NCBI GenBank assembly: GCA_030424825.1
Contig: JAUHWE010000057.1
Location: forward strand, 1-12,884
Source: Verrucomicrobiia bacterium
Lineage (GTDB): Bacteria > Verrucomicrobiota > Verrucomicrobiia > Opitutales > Opitutaceae
Length of the DNA stretch: 12,884 nt
Direction: 5' to 3'
This document shows, in pieces, positions 1 through 8,513 of the stretch. Position 1 is the stretch's first letter; the number at the start of each line of letters is the position of its first letter. Below the pieces are notes generated by a model that saw only the letters and a program-made list of their open reading frames with translations, was not told the origin of the DNA and did not search any database. Made by a program: the position numbers and the translations under genes.

Positions 1-821
1 GGATACGCCACTTGCTCACTCACAGCTCCGGATTGGGATACGGGATGATCGACCGCAACGAGGGACTCAAAGCGATCTACAAGAAAGCGGGCATCGTGGA
101 TGCCTGGACAACCGATCCGATTCGCTTGGCCGAAAACATCAAAACCCTGGCGACGCTCCCCCTTGTGTTCGAGCCCGGTGAACGATACCGGTATTCACTC
201 GGTTTGGATGTGGCGGGCTATCTGATCGAAATCCTTTCAGGAATGCCCTTCGACGTGTTTCTGAAAGAACGCCTATTTGAGCCACTCGGAATGGACGACA
301 CCTATTTCTATCTTCCCGACGACAAGGCGGATCGCCTTGTAACGCCCTATGAGGGCAAGCATGGGCAGTGGAGCAAATTCCCTGGCATCGAAGGCTACTA
401 CGATTCTGACTTTCCGGTGAGAGGCGCAAAGACCTATTTAAGTGGAGGGGGAGGTTTATCTAGCACGGCCCGTGATTACGCGACGTTCTTGCAGATGTAT
501 TTAAATAGTGGGGAACTCAATGGAGTCCGTTTTCTCAGCCGGACTACCATCGCGACAATTATGGCGAATCAAATCGATATGGGGAGCGAAACGAACTTCC
601 ATGGATTGGCCTTCAGCGTGTTAGATGAAGGCGGTGTTGCGAAAGGTGGACTCGGTAGCGAGGGCACCTTCAATTGGGGCGGCTATTTCAATTCCCAGTA
701 CTTTGCGGATCCTGAAGAGCAGGTGCTCGGGGTCATCCTGAAACAGACGAGGAATACGATTAATCCTGATACAACAGGATGGAAATTCCGGCGTCTGGTT
801 TTCCAGGCAATTGATGACTAG
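1..821 (+). CDS. Beta-lactamase-fold serine hydrolase (class C / EstB-like), C-terminal part
   Basis: The reading frame is open from the left edge (first complete codon at 3) to the TAG at 819-821, so the N-terminus lies outside. The visible part opens with IRHLLTHSSGLGYG, the 'LLTHTSGL' block of the beta-lactamase/penicillin-binding family (Pfam PF00144). It continues with PGERYRYSLGLDVAGYLIE, where YSL occupies the place of the YxN element, then GGGGLSSTARDYATFLQ and a WGG near residue 220 that replaces the KTG/HxG motif. YSxxxDVxG plus WGG is typical of the EstB-type esterase/serine hydrolase branch. The catalytic SxxK should lie upstream of the window. Family members hydrolyse esters or beta-lactams, usually in the periplasm. 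Substrate and location cannot be read here, because any signal peptide is missing. No partner gene is visible; the 26-bp hairpin element follows 10 nt after the stop. Confidence 0.9.
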   Translation, partial: IRHLLTHSSGLGYGMIDRNEGLKAIYKKAGIVDAWTTDPIRLAENIKTLATLPLVFEPGERYRYSLGLDVAGYLIEILSGMPFDVFLKERLFEPLGMDDTYFYLPDDKADRLVTPYEGKHGQWSKFPGIEGYYDSDFPVRGAKTYLSGGGGLSSTARDYATFLQMYLNSGELNGVRFLSRTTIATIMANQIDMGSETNFHGLAFSVLDEGGVAKGGLGSEGTFNWGGYFNSQYFADPEEQVLGVILKQTRNTINPDTTGWKFRRLVFQAIDD

Positions 822-830
822 GCAGTCGAC

Positions 831-856
831 AGTAGCTCAGTGCTTTAGCCTGAGCA
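831..856 (+). repeat. 26-bp hairpin-forming 3' element, copy 1
   Basis: This copy begins 10 nt after the hydrolase stop codon. GCTCAG at 835-840 pairs with CTGAGC at 850-855, extended by GC (842-843) with GC (848-849) around a TTTA loop, with T841 bulged. The same 26 bases occur on the minus strand at 8474-8499 with one difference, so the two copies form a long-range inverted repeat 7.6 kb apart. There is no T-run after the stem, so it is not a standard intrinsic terminator. It resembles a REP-like intergenic palindrome placed just after genes. Function is not known. Confidence 0.7.
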
Positions 857-1160
857 CCAGCGGCTCGCAGGATATCGTGATTCACAACGCAGATTAACGT
901 AGTGGAGTAGGTATTTAAAGAGACGTTTAGTTGGGATCGTCCGAGGGTGTCGCATTTCAGAAAGCCGGAGGATAGTTCACGAGTAGTTTCGAGACTGGCG
1001 TATCTGGCAAACTACGGATTAACGTTGGAGCCTCAATGCCACCAAGCAAAATCGACCCATGCGGAGATTGAATGGTTGGTAGAGCTTTCTGCGCGGAATG
1101 TTGAAACTCTAATTTGTTGCTCGACGAAAGTCCGATGAGATTCCAGACTTCGAGTTTAGT
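857..1160. other. Gene-poor interval between the hairpin element and tRNA-Pro
   Basis: About 300 bases with no convincing gene on either strand. It contains a GTG-started open frame at 947-1138 with no recognisable domain and no ribosome binding site. The 9-mer GATTAACGT occurs twice (892-900 and 1017-1025), each copy followed by TGGAG with a 2-nt offset. GTAGTTT (983-989) and AAACTAC (1009-1015) form a weak inverted repeat. The tRNA promoter should lie here, but I could not pick a credible -35/-10 pair. Confidence 0.5.
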
Positions 1161-1237
1161 CGGGACGTAGCTCAGCCTGGTAGAGCGCTACGTTCGGGAC
1201 GTAGAAGTCGCTGGTTCGAATCCAGTCGTCCCGACCA
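1161..1237 (+). tRNA. tRNA-Pro (anticodon CGG)
   Basis: The cloverleaf can be drawn directly. The acceptor stem pairs CGGGACG (1161-1167) with CGTCCCG (1227-1233). The D-stem is GCTC/GAGC (1170-1173 with 1183-1186). The anticodon stem is CTACG/CGTAG (1188-1192 with 1200-1204) around loop TTCGGGA, giving anticodon CGG at 1195-1197, which reads CCG proline codons. The T-arm has loop TTCGAAT at 1215-1221. Discriminator A1234 is followed by an encoded CCA at 1235-1237. The C1-G72 pair and A73 are features of bacterial tRNA-Pro. No T-rich terminator follows; the giant protease gene starts 76 nt downstream on the same strand. Confidence 0.97.
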
Positions 1238-1313
1238 TTACTACTTGTTACCCCTTTCCGACTCTCGAATCCTTGACGTTTCTGTCTGTCTATCCTCTTC
1301 TTTCGCGCCAAAC

Positions 1314-4300
1314 ATGAACTACCAGCGTTTATCCATCCTATTCGTTTTTTGCTCATTGGTTCTAGTATGGTTCGTCTTTCTAAAGCCAGATATGGGAGAC
1401 GAAGAACCGTTGGATGCTGTCGATATTTCTACAAGCACTACTAATAAAATTGATATTCGACTCCCTGATTTACCCGAGATTTGGATGGGTGAAACCGCAA
1501 GCTCAACCGACAATAACGAGGATAAGCTGGGTCCTTTTAATCTCCTGTGGACCGCAGAGGGGAAATCGACTGATTCCAGCGCCGCGGTCACTACTGCATT
1601 GCTCTGGGACGAACGGACCAATGGCTGGTTGCGACTGGAAGTGGAAACCGATGCCGGAGATGCTGCCGCGTATCAAAATTTTAGGCTCATGCGGGCCGAC
1701 CAAATCTTGGCGAAACTCACTCAGTCAAAAGCATATGAACTAACAGATCTCGGATACTCTTGGAACCGACTCTCGCCTACACTCGACTATTATGTAATTC
1801 GGGTTCCAGAGTTCACTGAAATTGGCAAGTACGATCGAGCGATTAAACATTTATCAAAAGTAACTCAGGAAGCGTTGATCGAGCCAGACTTAATCTACTG
1901 GGTCACGAGGACACCAGACGACCCCGGCTTCGGAACTGATCAGTGGGCGTACCAAGAATTAGGGGAGGGGTCAATTGGATTACCCCAAGCTTGGAATGTT
2001 GCCACTGGCACAGAGGGAGTGAAGATCGCAATTTTGGATACTGGCATCGATATCGATCATGAGGATCTCAAACCAAACTTGTGGAGAAACGATAGGGAAA
2101 TCTCTGGAAATGGAATAGACGACGATCAAAACGGTCTCGTTGATGACTTACATGGCTACTCGTTCGTAAGATCCTCGGCAGAAATCGATGACCTGAATGG
2201 ACACGGTACTCATGTTGCGGGTATCGCTGCGGCTAGCGGCAACAATGGTGTGGGGGTAACAGGAGTAGCCTGGGAGGCGGATCTGGTAGGTATACAAGTG
2301 TTAAATGACGAGGGCTACGGTCCGACATCGGCAATCGTTCAAGGAATCGACTATGCAAATACAATTGGCGCAAAAATCCTGAATATGAGTTTTGGCAGCT
2401 TCTCGAAGAGCTCGATTCTTGAGGAAGCCATTGAATCAATTGGCGATTTCGACGGACTGGCCGTAGCTTCTGCCGGAAACGACTTCCAGAATATTGATGC
2501 GTCTCCTTATTATCCAGCCAGCTTAACAAGCGACTTTTTAATTTCAGTTTCCGCTTCCGATCGTCTGGGTCGACAGTCCTCCTTTTCAAATTCAGGTTTT
2601 GAGTCGGTGGATCTCGCTGCTCCCGGTAGTGAGATTTATTCAACCTACCTCGTTGAGGAAGGCGGATACAAAGCGATGTCTGGGACTTCAATGGCGGCTC
2701 CGATGGTTTCGGGAACGCTCGCTCTGTTACAAGCAGATACTCCTAGCCTCACGGCTTTAGAGCGAAGAGACCGAATCTTGAATGGTCTCACTCGCTTTCA
2801 GCATTTGGAAAAGCGCAATTCGGGCTCTGGATTGCTGAATGTGAACAATGCCATAAGGAACCTTAAAACTGGCCCCTACTATGATAGTTTTGATAAAGGC
2901 ATTAGATTGTTCCCGAGCCGGACCAGTATAAGCCTCAACAACATCGAATCTACTAGGGAAGAATTTGAGCCTAATCACAACGGTAGTACCTCAGAAACTA
3001 CGGTTTGGGCTATCCTAGTCTATGACGAGCCAACAGCTGCAGAAATTGCGGTAAGTAGCGTTGAGATCGATTTAGACTTTGAAGTCTATACGGGAAATAC
3101 TATTTCCGGACTGAAGTCCGTTGCGAAGGGAGCGTCCGGTATTCCTGCTCGGTTCACGGCCCGGAGGGGAGCGATTTATAGGATTGCAATATCCGGAAGG
3201 GAAAATTCGAGTGGGCAATTCGAATTGCGTTTGAGCCAGAGACCAGCAAACGATGACCTAGCGGGTGCTTCTCCAATTGAGGGTGACGAATTCACAATTT
3301 CCACTTCTCTCGTTGGCGCTACCGTTGAACAGGGAGAGCCAATCCATGCGGGACTTCTCTCCGACCAGACGCTTTGGTGGTCATTTCGCCCATCAGAATC
3401 AGCTCTCGTAAAAATCGACACTGAAGGGTCGGACTTCGACACAAGCCTTGCGGTTTATACTGGAGACGAAATCAAGGCTCTCACATTGATTTCATCCAAC
3501 GATAATGCGAATACGGATACGAAATCGAGTTCACTGTCCTTCCAAGGACTCGCAGGTACGACCTACTTCATAGCCGCTGGCAATAAAACAGGAGAATCGG
3601 GCCAGCTTAAACTAAAGGGAGGGCTGCTCAAGCCAATGGTCATTGAGAGACATCCTAGTGACGTTAGGCAACAGGTAGGCGGTACAGCGATTTTTTCCGT
3701 TACTGCGAACCAATCCGTTTTTACCTCCTACCAATGGTATTTTGATGGGCGAACACTGCCTAACCAGAATTCGGCCCGACTGATCCTCACTGATATTAAC
3801 ACAGACTATGTGGGAGCCTACAAGGTAGTGGTCTCCAATGGGATCACCTCACAGACGTCTGAGGCAGGCATGCTCGATCTAGCGTTCACGGGCAAAGGCG
3901 TAGCGCTCAATCCGTCTTCAGTTACGGTTCCTTACGGCGGCAATACCTTTTTGTATGGCGGCATCGAATCTGACTCACCCGTGGAATACCAATGGTTTAA
4001 GAACGGCTCTCCAATCACTGAAGCGGTAGACTCGATTTTAAAAATTACTGATGCCTCGGACAGTGACAGTGGATTCTATTACCTTAAGGCGAACGGCAGC
4101 TTTGGAACGCTATTTACAAACCAAGCTCTGATTATTGCAGAGGAACAGAATCGTCATGAGGAACGAACCTTTTGGCCGGACTTCGATGACAGCGGGAATC
4201 TGCAGGTTAAAGAGCTCGAGCGGCAATTCTTCATGTTGGGCAGCGTTAATGCCCTCTATCAATCTGCGGATGGTAAAACATGGATAAAGCTTGAACCAGG

Positions 4301-7300
4301 GATTCAAGGTAGAATTAAGGAGATTAGTTTTGATAGCGAGAGGGGCAGATTTTACGTTTTTAGCGACGTCTTCATTGGTGCTTGGACCACCGATTTCCGA
4401 ACTTGGACGACTTTTAATCTGCCAACCAATTTCGAGCTGAGAAAAGTGTTCTACGGGAACTCCGTCTTCGTCGCTGAAGCCCAAGAACCTAACGACTTCA
4501 CGGAAAGACTTATCGCGGTTTCTGGTAATGCGATCGATTGGTCGACCCACAAAGGAAGTGCGTATCCAAGGGATATCGCTTATGGCAATGGAGTATTCGT
4601 AGGAGGCAACGGCTTCGAAGCGTTCCGATCCGTCGATGGCAAGAATTGGGAAAAAGGGGATCAATTTTACAGTAACGAACGAGCACTCTTTTCCGGCAAC
4701 GAGTTCTTGCTCGCGGATTTAGCATCGATTAGAGAAAGCCCAGTCGTTTCGGCGGACGGAATCGATTGGCAGCCCACGTTCCCTCGCGGTTTTCACAGGG
4801 ATATTTATGCCAGTGGTGGGGTTTGGCTATTTCACAGAGGCGACTTTCCATCCTACAGTTACTCAGACAACTCCCTCGAAATCGTTCCTGTTAACGCTCC
4901 CCCAGAATTGAGCACTGACCAGTACTTTTCGATGGCCCACAGTAACGGCGTCATAGTACTGGTTTCAGAAAAAGGTCTTATCCATTCTGGAAAACTTGGA
5001 GATCCACTACCTGAAGATCTATCCTCCTACTCTGGTCCGGGAGACGTGGATTCCATTAGCGAGCCTATTATTGATATTCGACTTGGCCAAGAAATAAAGT
5101 TTGCCAATCCGCTAAGCCCATTCGATTTAAAGGAACGGATCGTAGATCCTTTCGGGAAGCTAGAAAAGGTAGAGGTATGGGCCAATGGACGGAAGGAAGC
5201 GGAAGCGCTCTCCCCTAACTTTAATCTAGAATGGCGACCCCGCTCTTTCGGAACTATCGATATCGAGATACGAGCGGCTACCGAAGGAGTGAGCTACGTT
5301 GCCGCCGAGGAGAAGGTCGTCTCTCTCGTTCCTACGCCTCAATCAATTAATCCAAAGTTTGACGATATTACAGCGGTAACTCGATTCAAGGAGCACGTCT
5401 ACCGCATCTCTTCGCAGGGCAGTTTGCAGAAATCTAAAAATGGTCATGAGTGGAGAAGCGTTCCGTTTCCACAATACGGAATTTTCAGCCGCATCCTAGC
5501 CAACGAGGAATCGATTGTTGCATTAAACTCAGATCTTGAGGTTATCCAATCAAACGACGGAACGACCTGGAACGTCGTCAGCGTAGGCGGTGGCTTGAAC
5601 TATTCCTTCTCTATGTTCGAGTTGATTGACGAGACCTTTTATCTGTATGTTAACGCTGGAGAAAGCAGTAGGAAATCAGGGGTGATCTTTTACTCCAAAA
5701 GCGGCTTGGACTGGCGTTCTGTGACTCCCTTCGAAGATATGTTGATACAGGATCTGGTCATCAATAATGGGCTCCTGCTCGGGAAGTTCGTTACGAACGA
5801 AGATGAATTCGGTCCTGCAGTCATTGGAACAGGGAATCTTCAAGTTGGTAGCAATTGGACTGTTGGCGACTCAATTGACGGATCGGGAATTGTTGACATT
5901 GGCGCGTTCAATGGCTTCTTCGCCGCCGCAACCAGCGATAACAATATATACTTTTCTCCGAACGGGGTTGATTGGACTCTTAGTGTAATAATTCCGGAAG
6001 GAGAGATCGTAAGCCTTTCTAATTCCGAAGATAGAATTACCGTCGCCAGCATAACGCAAAATACGCCTTTTGAAAAAATTACACACCTGTATGAGACCAA
6101 CGACTACAAAACATGGAGCGAGTCGACGCTTGATGAGTTCGGGGCATTTAAAATGATCGACTCTGCCACCAATGGGCCCGTATCTGTTGGTTTATGGACT
6201 GAAAATCTTTGGAGCTTCCCAGTCCGGGGACACTTGCGGATATCGCTAAACAAGGGACCATGGCATGATACCGGATTGTCTGGTGAATACAGCGCGATCG
6301 AGTGGACGGGAGATTTCTTTATCGCTGTTGGCCCCTCAGGAGCCAGTGCAACTTCGGCAGATGGATTGAGCTGGATAGAGGAAAGCGGTTTGTACTGGGA
6401 TCAGACGAAAGTCGAGGGCCACGCATGGTTCAAAGGCCGTTTATTCGTATCTATCGATAATTGGTTGCACCGATTCGACAAAGAGCAAGGGCTTGTTAAT
6501 TTAGAGATTCCGTCCGCAGGTTCGGTAGCAGCAACAGATACTCACCTAGCTATAGAATCGTGGGGAGACTCGCGTCTCGAAATATCCACTGACGGAGAGA
6601 TTTTTTCGAAAATAGACTTGGATCCTCCGGTCAGTATTGGAGAGTTATTTGCAACCTCCACACATCTGATGTCGATCGACTCAGGTCGTAACGCCTTCGC
6701 TTCGAAAGATGGTGTGGACTGGCAAGTGATAGATTTTGGATACGAACCCCCGCCTGCGGATTTCGTTCACATTCTAAACAATGGTCAGGCGATTATTGAT
6801 GTAGACCCTTCGTTTTTCTTATTATCGAGCAACTTCACGAATTGGGAGAAAGTTCAAAGACCATTCAACGACCATATTTCCGGACTCGCTTATACTCAAA
6901 ATGAATATCGATTCTATCTGGATACTCACATTGATACTAGAAGAGTGCGCACGACTTCCGATTTTTCCACGTGGTCGGAATTCACCTACACTCAAAGTCG
7001 CCCCTTCGTTAAGATTGGAGAGTTGCCGAGCCATTTCGCCGGGATAGAAGGATCTGAATCGGGCACCTTTATCAACGGGGAATTTATTTATCATCATGCG
7101 ACTCCGGACAAGGTGAATGCGTTCGCCGTTCTCAATCGGCGACTCGGAGCAACGCACCTTTCAGTAGACGACAACATACTCACCCTTAAATCTGATAAAG
7201 GCTATCTGGGCATCATTCCACTTGGGGATCTTGCCATCGCTAAAATCGACGTTCTCGATGGAAGTACGGCTCGCAGGGTAGGTGATCGATTCAGCGGCGC

Positions 7301-8417
7301 AGTGGAGATCGCGAACTGGGGACTGGAAACGGTTCGCATTTCCGAAGGCACTGTACTCGAGATATTCGCCCAAAGCGACCCTTCGGAACGAGGAAAGCCC
7401 ATCCATCTATCTCGTTTGAATATCGAGCCTTTAAGCCTAAGTCCAGGTAGCTCGATACAGGTTCCCTTCGACCTCCAAGTTCCCAATGGCATCGATGCCG
7501 GTGCCTGGTACCTCGGAGGCCATGTTGACGTTGGGGATGTGTCATTTGAAATGAATGAACACAACAATCGCTACCTACACCCTACGCCGATTGGCATAAT
7601 TGACGAAGTGAATTTAAAGATAGTTGTAACCGGTAATGGATACGTAGAAAGCTTCATCAACCTAGATAACGTCGCCAAGAATAGCCTCGTCGAACTATTC
7701 CCAGTACCAGAAATTCAAAACCGGTTTGTGGGGTGGGGAGGAGACTACGATGGTGTTCTTACGCCAGCGAGCTTTTCAGCTACGGAAGATAGGTTGATTG
7801 AAGCTACATTTGCTCGTGTGCACCGCTTAGAAATCGATGTGCTAGGTGGTGGGATAGTTAAATCGAATCCTGAAGGCCTATCGATTCTGTCAGGTGAAAC
7901 GATCGAATTGGAGGCGATTCCACTTCCCGGATGGAGATTCCATGAATGGAGTGGCGACTTTATTTCAGACAATCCGGAGGAAAGGATTACAGTCAGTGAT
8001 GATCACTCAGTAAGAGCCACCTTCACTTTTCACTATGATGATTGGCTCACCCACTACTTCGAACCCATTGAATTGGAAGACCCAAGCATTTCGGGTCCCC
8101 ATGCAGATCCCGACAAAGACGGATTGCCCAATCTAATGGAAGCTACTCTTTTGCGTTCGCCTAGATTCCCCGAAGGAAATGTCCCTTTTACAGTTAGCTT
8201 CGACGGCGAGGTATTTCAATTTTCTTTCTACGAGATGAGAGGTTGGGATGAAATTTCCTGGAATGCGCAAAGCCTAAAAGCCTCATCAAATTGGACCGAT
8301 GTGTCTTTTGAGTACTCATCCGAAGTTCACGACCCGCAGAGCCTTCGCTCGTCGATCAAAATCGAAGCGGATTTGGATAATCCTACAGTCTACCGATTGA
8401 TTCTGAATAGAGAGTAA
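1314..8417 (+). CDS. Giant exported subtilisin-like (S8) serine protease with PPC, Ig, propeller, CARDB and InlB-B-like domains
   Basis: The product is 2367 residues from ATG 1314, chosen because it places a hydrophobic export signal (about residues 7-26) right at the N-terminus. The frame stays open back to a TTG at 1245, which would bury that signal. No Shine-Dalgarno sequence is visible. A propeptide-like region covers about residues 125-198. The S8 domain (about 203-515) has Asp242 in ILDTGID, His297 in GHGTHVAG, oxyanion Asn389 in ASAGND and Ser459 in SGTSMAAP, all intact, so it should be active. It also has the GNGIDDDxNGxVDD insertion common in such subtilases. Then come two PPC domains (about 545-640; 646-768, beginning NDDLAGASPI), two Ig-like domains (about 773-860; 862-941), propeller repeats (949-1233), an Ig-like linker (about 1236-1340), more propeller repeats (1350-1967), a CARDB-like domain (1973-2096), two InlB-B-like repeats (2098-2241; GWGGDY, EWSGDF) and a DPDKDGLPN segment (2265-2273) before a C-terminal beta region. 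It probably acts outside the cytoplasm. No sortase, PEP-CTERM or lipobox signal is evident, so it may stay anchored by its N-terminal segment. Confidence 0.93.
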   Translation: MNYQRLSILFVFCSLVLVWFVFLKPDMGDEEPLDAVDISTSTTNKIDIRLPDLPEIWMGETASSTDNNEDKLGPFNLLWTAEGKSTDSSAAVTTALLWDERTNGWLRLEVETDAGDAAAYQNFRLMRADQILAKLTQSKAYELTDLGYSWNRLSPTLDYYVIRVPEFTEIGKYDRAIKHLSKVTQEALIEPDLIYWVTRTPDDPGFGTDQWAYQELGEGSIGLPQAWNVATGTEGVKIAILDTGIDIDHEDLKPNLWRNDREISGNGIDDDQNGLVDDLHGYSFVRSSAEIDDLNGHGTHVAGIAAASGNNGVGVTGVAWEADLVGIQVLNDEGYGPTSAIVQGIDYANTIGAKILNMSFGSFSKSSILEEAIESIGDFDGLAVASAGNDFQNIDASPYYPASLTSDFLISVSASDRLGRQSSFSNSGFESVDLAAPGSEIYSTYLVEEGGYKAMSGTSMAAPMVSGTLALLQADTPSLTALERRDRILNGLTRFQHLEKRNSGSGLLNVNNAIRNLKTGPYYDSFDKGIRLFPSRTSISLNNIESTREEFEPNHNGSTSETTVWAILVYDEPTAAEIAVSSVEIDLDFEVYTGNTISGLKSVAKGASGIPARFTARRGAIYRIAISGRENSSGQFELRLSQRPANDDLAGASPIEGDEFTISTSLVGATVEQGEPIHAGLLSDQTLWWSFRPSESALVKIDTEGSDFDTSLAVYTGDEIKALTLISSNDNANTDTKSSSLSFQGLAGTTYFIAAGNKTGESGQLKLKGGLLKPMVIERHPSDVRQQVGGTAIFSVTANQSVFTSYQWYFDGRTLPNQNSARLILTDINTDYVGAYKVVVSNGITSQTSEAGMLDLAFTGKGVALNPSSVTVPYGGNTFLYGGIESDSPVEYQWFKNGSPITEAVDSILKITDASDSDSGFYYLKANGSFGTLFTNQALIIAEEQNRHEERTFWPDFDDSGNLQVKELERQFFMLGSVNALYQSADGKTWIKLEPGIQGRIKEISFDSERGRFYVFSDVFIGAWTTDFRTWTTFNLPTNFELRKVFYGNSVFVAEAQEPNDFTERLIAVSGNAIDWSTHKGSAYPRDIAYGNGVFVGGNGFEAFRSVDGKNWEKGDQFYSNERALFSGNEFLLADLASIRESPVVSADGIDWQPTFPRGFHRDIYASGGVWLFHRGDFPSYSYSDNSLEIVPVNAPPELSTDQYFSMAHSNGVIVLVSEKGLIHSGKLGDPLPEDLSSYSGPGDVDSISEPIIDIRLGQEIKFANPLSPFDLKERIVDPFGKLEKVEVWANGRKEAEALSPNFNLEWRPRSFGTIDIEIRAATEGVSYVAAEEKVVSLVPTPQSINPKFDDITAVTRFKEHVYRISSQGSLQKSKNGHEWRSVPFPQYGIFSRILANEESIVALNSDLEVIQSNDGTTWNVVSVGGGLNYSFSMFELIDETFYLYVNAGESSRKSGVIFYSKSGLDWRSVTPFEDMLIQDLVINNGLLLGKFVTNEDEFGPAVIGTGNLQVGSNWTVGDSIDGSGIVDIGAFNGFFAAATSDNNIYFSPNGVDWTLSVIIPEGEIVSLSNSEDRITVASITQNTPFEKITHLYETNDYKTWSESTLDEFGAFKMIDSATNGPVSVGLWTENLWSFPVRGHLRISLNKGPWHDTGLSGEYSAIEWTGDFFIAVGPSGASATSADGLSWIEESGLYWDQTKVEGHAWFKGRLFVSIDNWLHRFDKEQGLVNLEIPSAGSVAATDTHLAIESWGDSRLEISTDGEIFSKIDLDPPVSIGELFATSTHLMSIDSGRNAFASKDGVDWQVIDFGYEPPPADFVHILNNGQAIIDVDPSFFLLSSNFTNWEKVQRPFNDHISGLAYTQNEYRFYLDTHIDTRRVRTTSDFSTWSEFTYTQSRPFVKIGELPSHFAGIEGSESGTFINGEFIYHHATPDKVNAFAVLNRRLGATHLSVDDNILTLKSDKGYLGIIPLGDLAIAKIDVLDGSTARRVGDRFSGAVEIANWGLETVRISEGTVLEIFAQSDPSERGKPIHLSRLNIEPLSLSPGSSIQVPFDLQVPNGIDAGAWYLGGHVDVGDVSFEMNEHNNRYLHPTPIGIIDEVNLKIVVTGNGYVESFINLDNVAKNSLVELFPVPEIQNRFVGWGGDYDGVLTPASFSATEDRLIEATFARVHRLEIDVLGGGIVKSNPEGLSILSGETIELEAIPLPGWRFHEWSGDFISDNPEERITVSDDHSVRATFTFHYDDWLTHYFEPIELEDPSISGPHADPDKDGLPNLMEATLLRSPRFPEGNVPFTVSFDGEVFQFSFYEMRGWDEISWNAQSLKASSNWTDVSFEYSSEVHDPQSLRSSIKIEADLDNPTVYRLILNRE
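4160..5010 (+). repeat. First propeller-like repeat block in the giant protease (about 7 blades)
   Basis: Within the protease, residues about 949-1233 repeat a unit of roughly 40-50 residues built as 'ngxFvaxg...ixxSxDGxxWxxx'. Visible blade ends include QSADGKTW, TTDFRTW, SGNAIDW, RSVDGKNW and VSADGIDW, with two degenerate ones near SYSDNSLE and GLIHSGK. This is the pattern of BNR/sialidase-type beta-propeller blades. Seven units fit one closed propeller. The repeats are diverged at DNA level, so this is an old array, not recent tandem duplication. Confidence 0.65.
5361..7215 (+). repeat. Second propeller-like repeat block in the giant protease (13-14 blades, two propellers)
   Basis: Residues about 1350-1967 hold 13 readable blade ends: KSKNGHEW, QSNDGTTW, YSKSGLDW, LQVGSNW, FSPNGVDW, ETNDYKTW, SLNKGPW, TSADGLSW, FDKEQGL, STDGEIF, SKDGVDW, SSNFTNW and TSDFSTW. 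A possible fourteenth lies near GTFINGEFIYHH. Spacing is again roughly 40-50 residues. The count suits two seven-bladed propellers in series after an Ig-like linker. Blade counting by eye is uncertain by one or two. Confidence 0.6.
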
Positions 8418-8473
8418 ATTAATCCTACTGACTAACGAGGTCGAATAAGATAATGAAGACCATGACCGAAAGC

Positions 8474-8499
8474 TGCTCAGGCTAAAGCACCGAGCTACT
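8474..8499 (-). repeat. 26-bp hairpin-forming 3' element, copy 2
   Basis: Read on the minus strand, this copy lies 14 nt after the S74 gene's stop and matches 831-856 in 25 of 26 bases. The single change turns one A-T stem pair into a G-U wobble, so the hairpin (GCTCGG with CTGAGC plus GC/GC, loop TTTA) still folds in RNA made from this strand. A partial extra GTAGCTC sits 11 nt before it on the minus strand. The element falls in the 96-nt gap between convergent genes. No T-run follows, so intrinsic termination is not evident. Confidence 0.7.
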
Positions 8500-8513
8500 C
8501 TTGAGCTACCGTT

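Noticed and set aside
947..1138. 63-codon open frame starting at GTG
   Set aside because: No ribosome binding site, no recognisable domain or signal; its composition reads like chance, and it sits in the gap before the tRNA.
1161..1237. Integration (att) site at tRNA-Pro
   Set aside because: I found no second copy of the tRNA 3' end and no integrase in the window.
1245..1313. Upstream TTG start extending the protease by 23 residues
   Set aside because: It would begin 8 nt after the tRNA and place a polar segment before the hydrophobic export signal; ATG 1314 fits a signal sequence better.
1156..1356. Minus-strand open frame across the tRNA
   Set aside because: It overlaps the whole tRNA-Pro antisense and has no family features; translations of antisense tRNA often give such false hits.
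8418..8513. Bidirectional intrinsic terminator between the convergent genes
   Set aside because: The hairpin at 8474-8499 has no T-run on either strand, so I list it only as a repeat.
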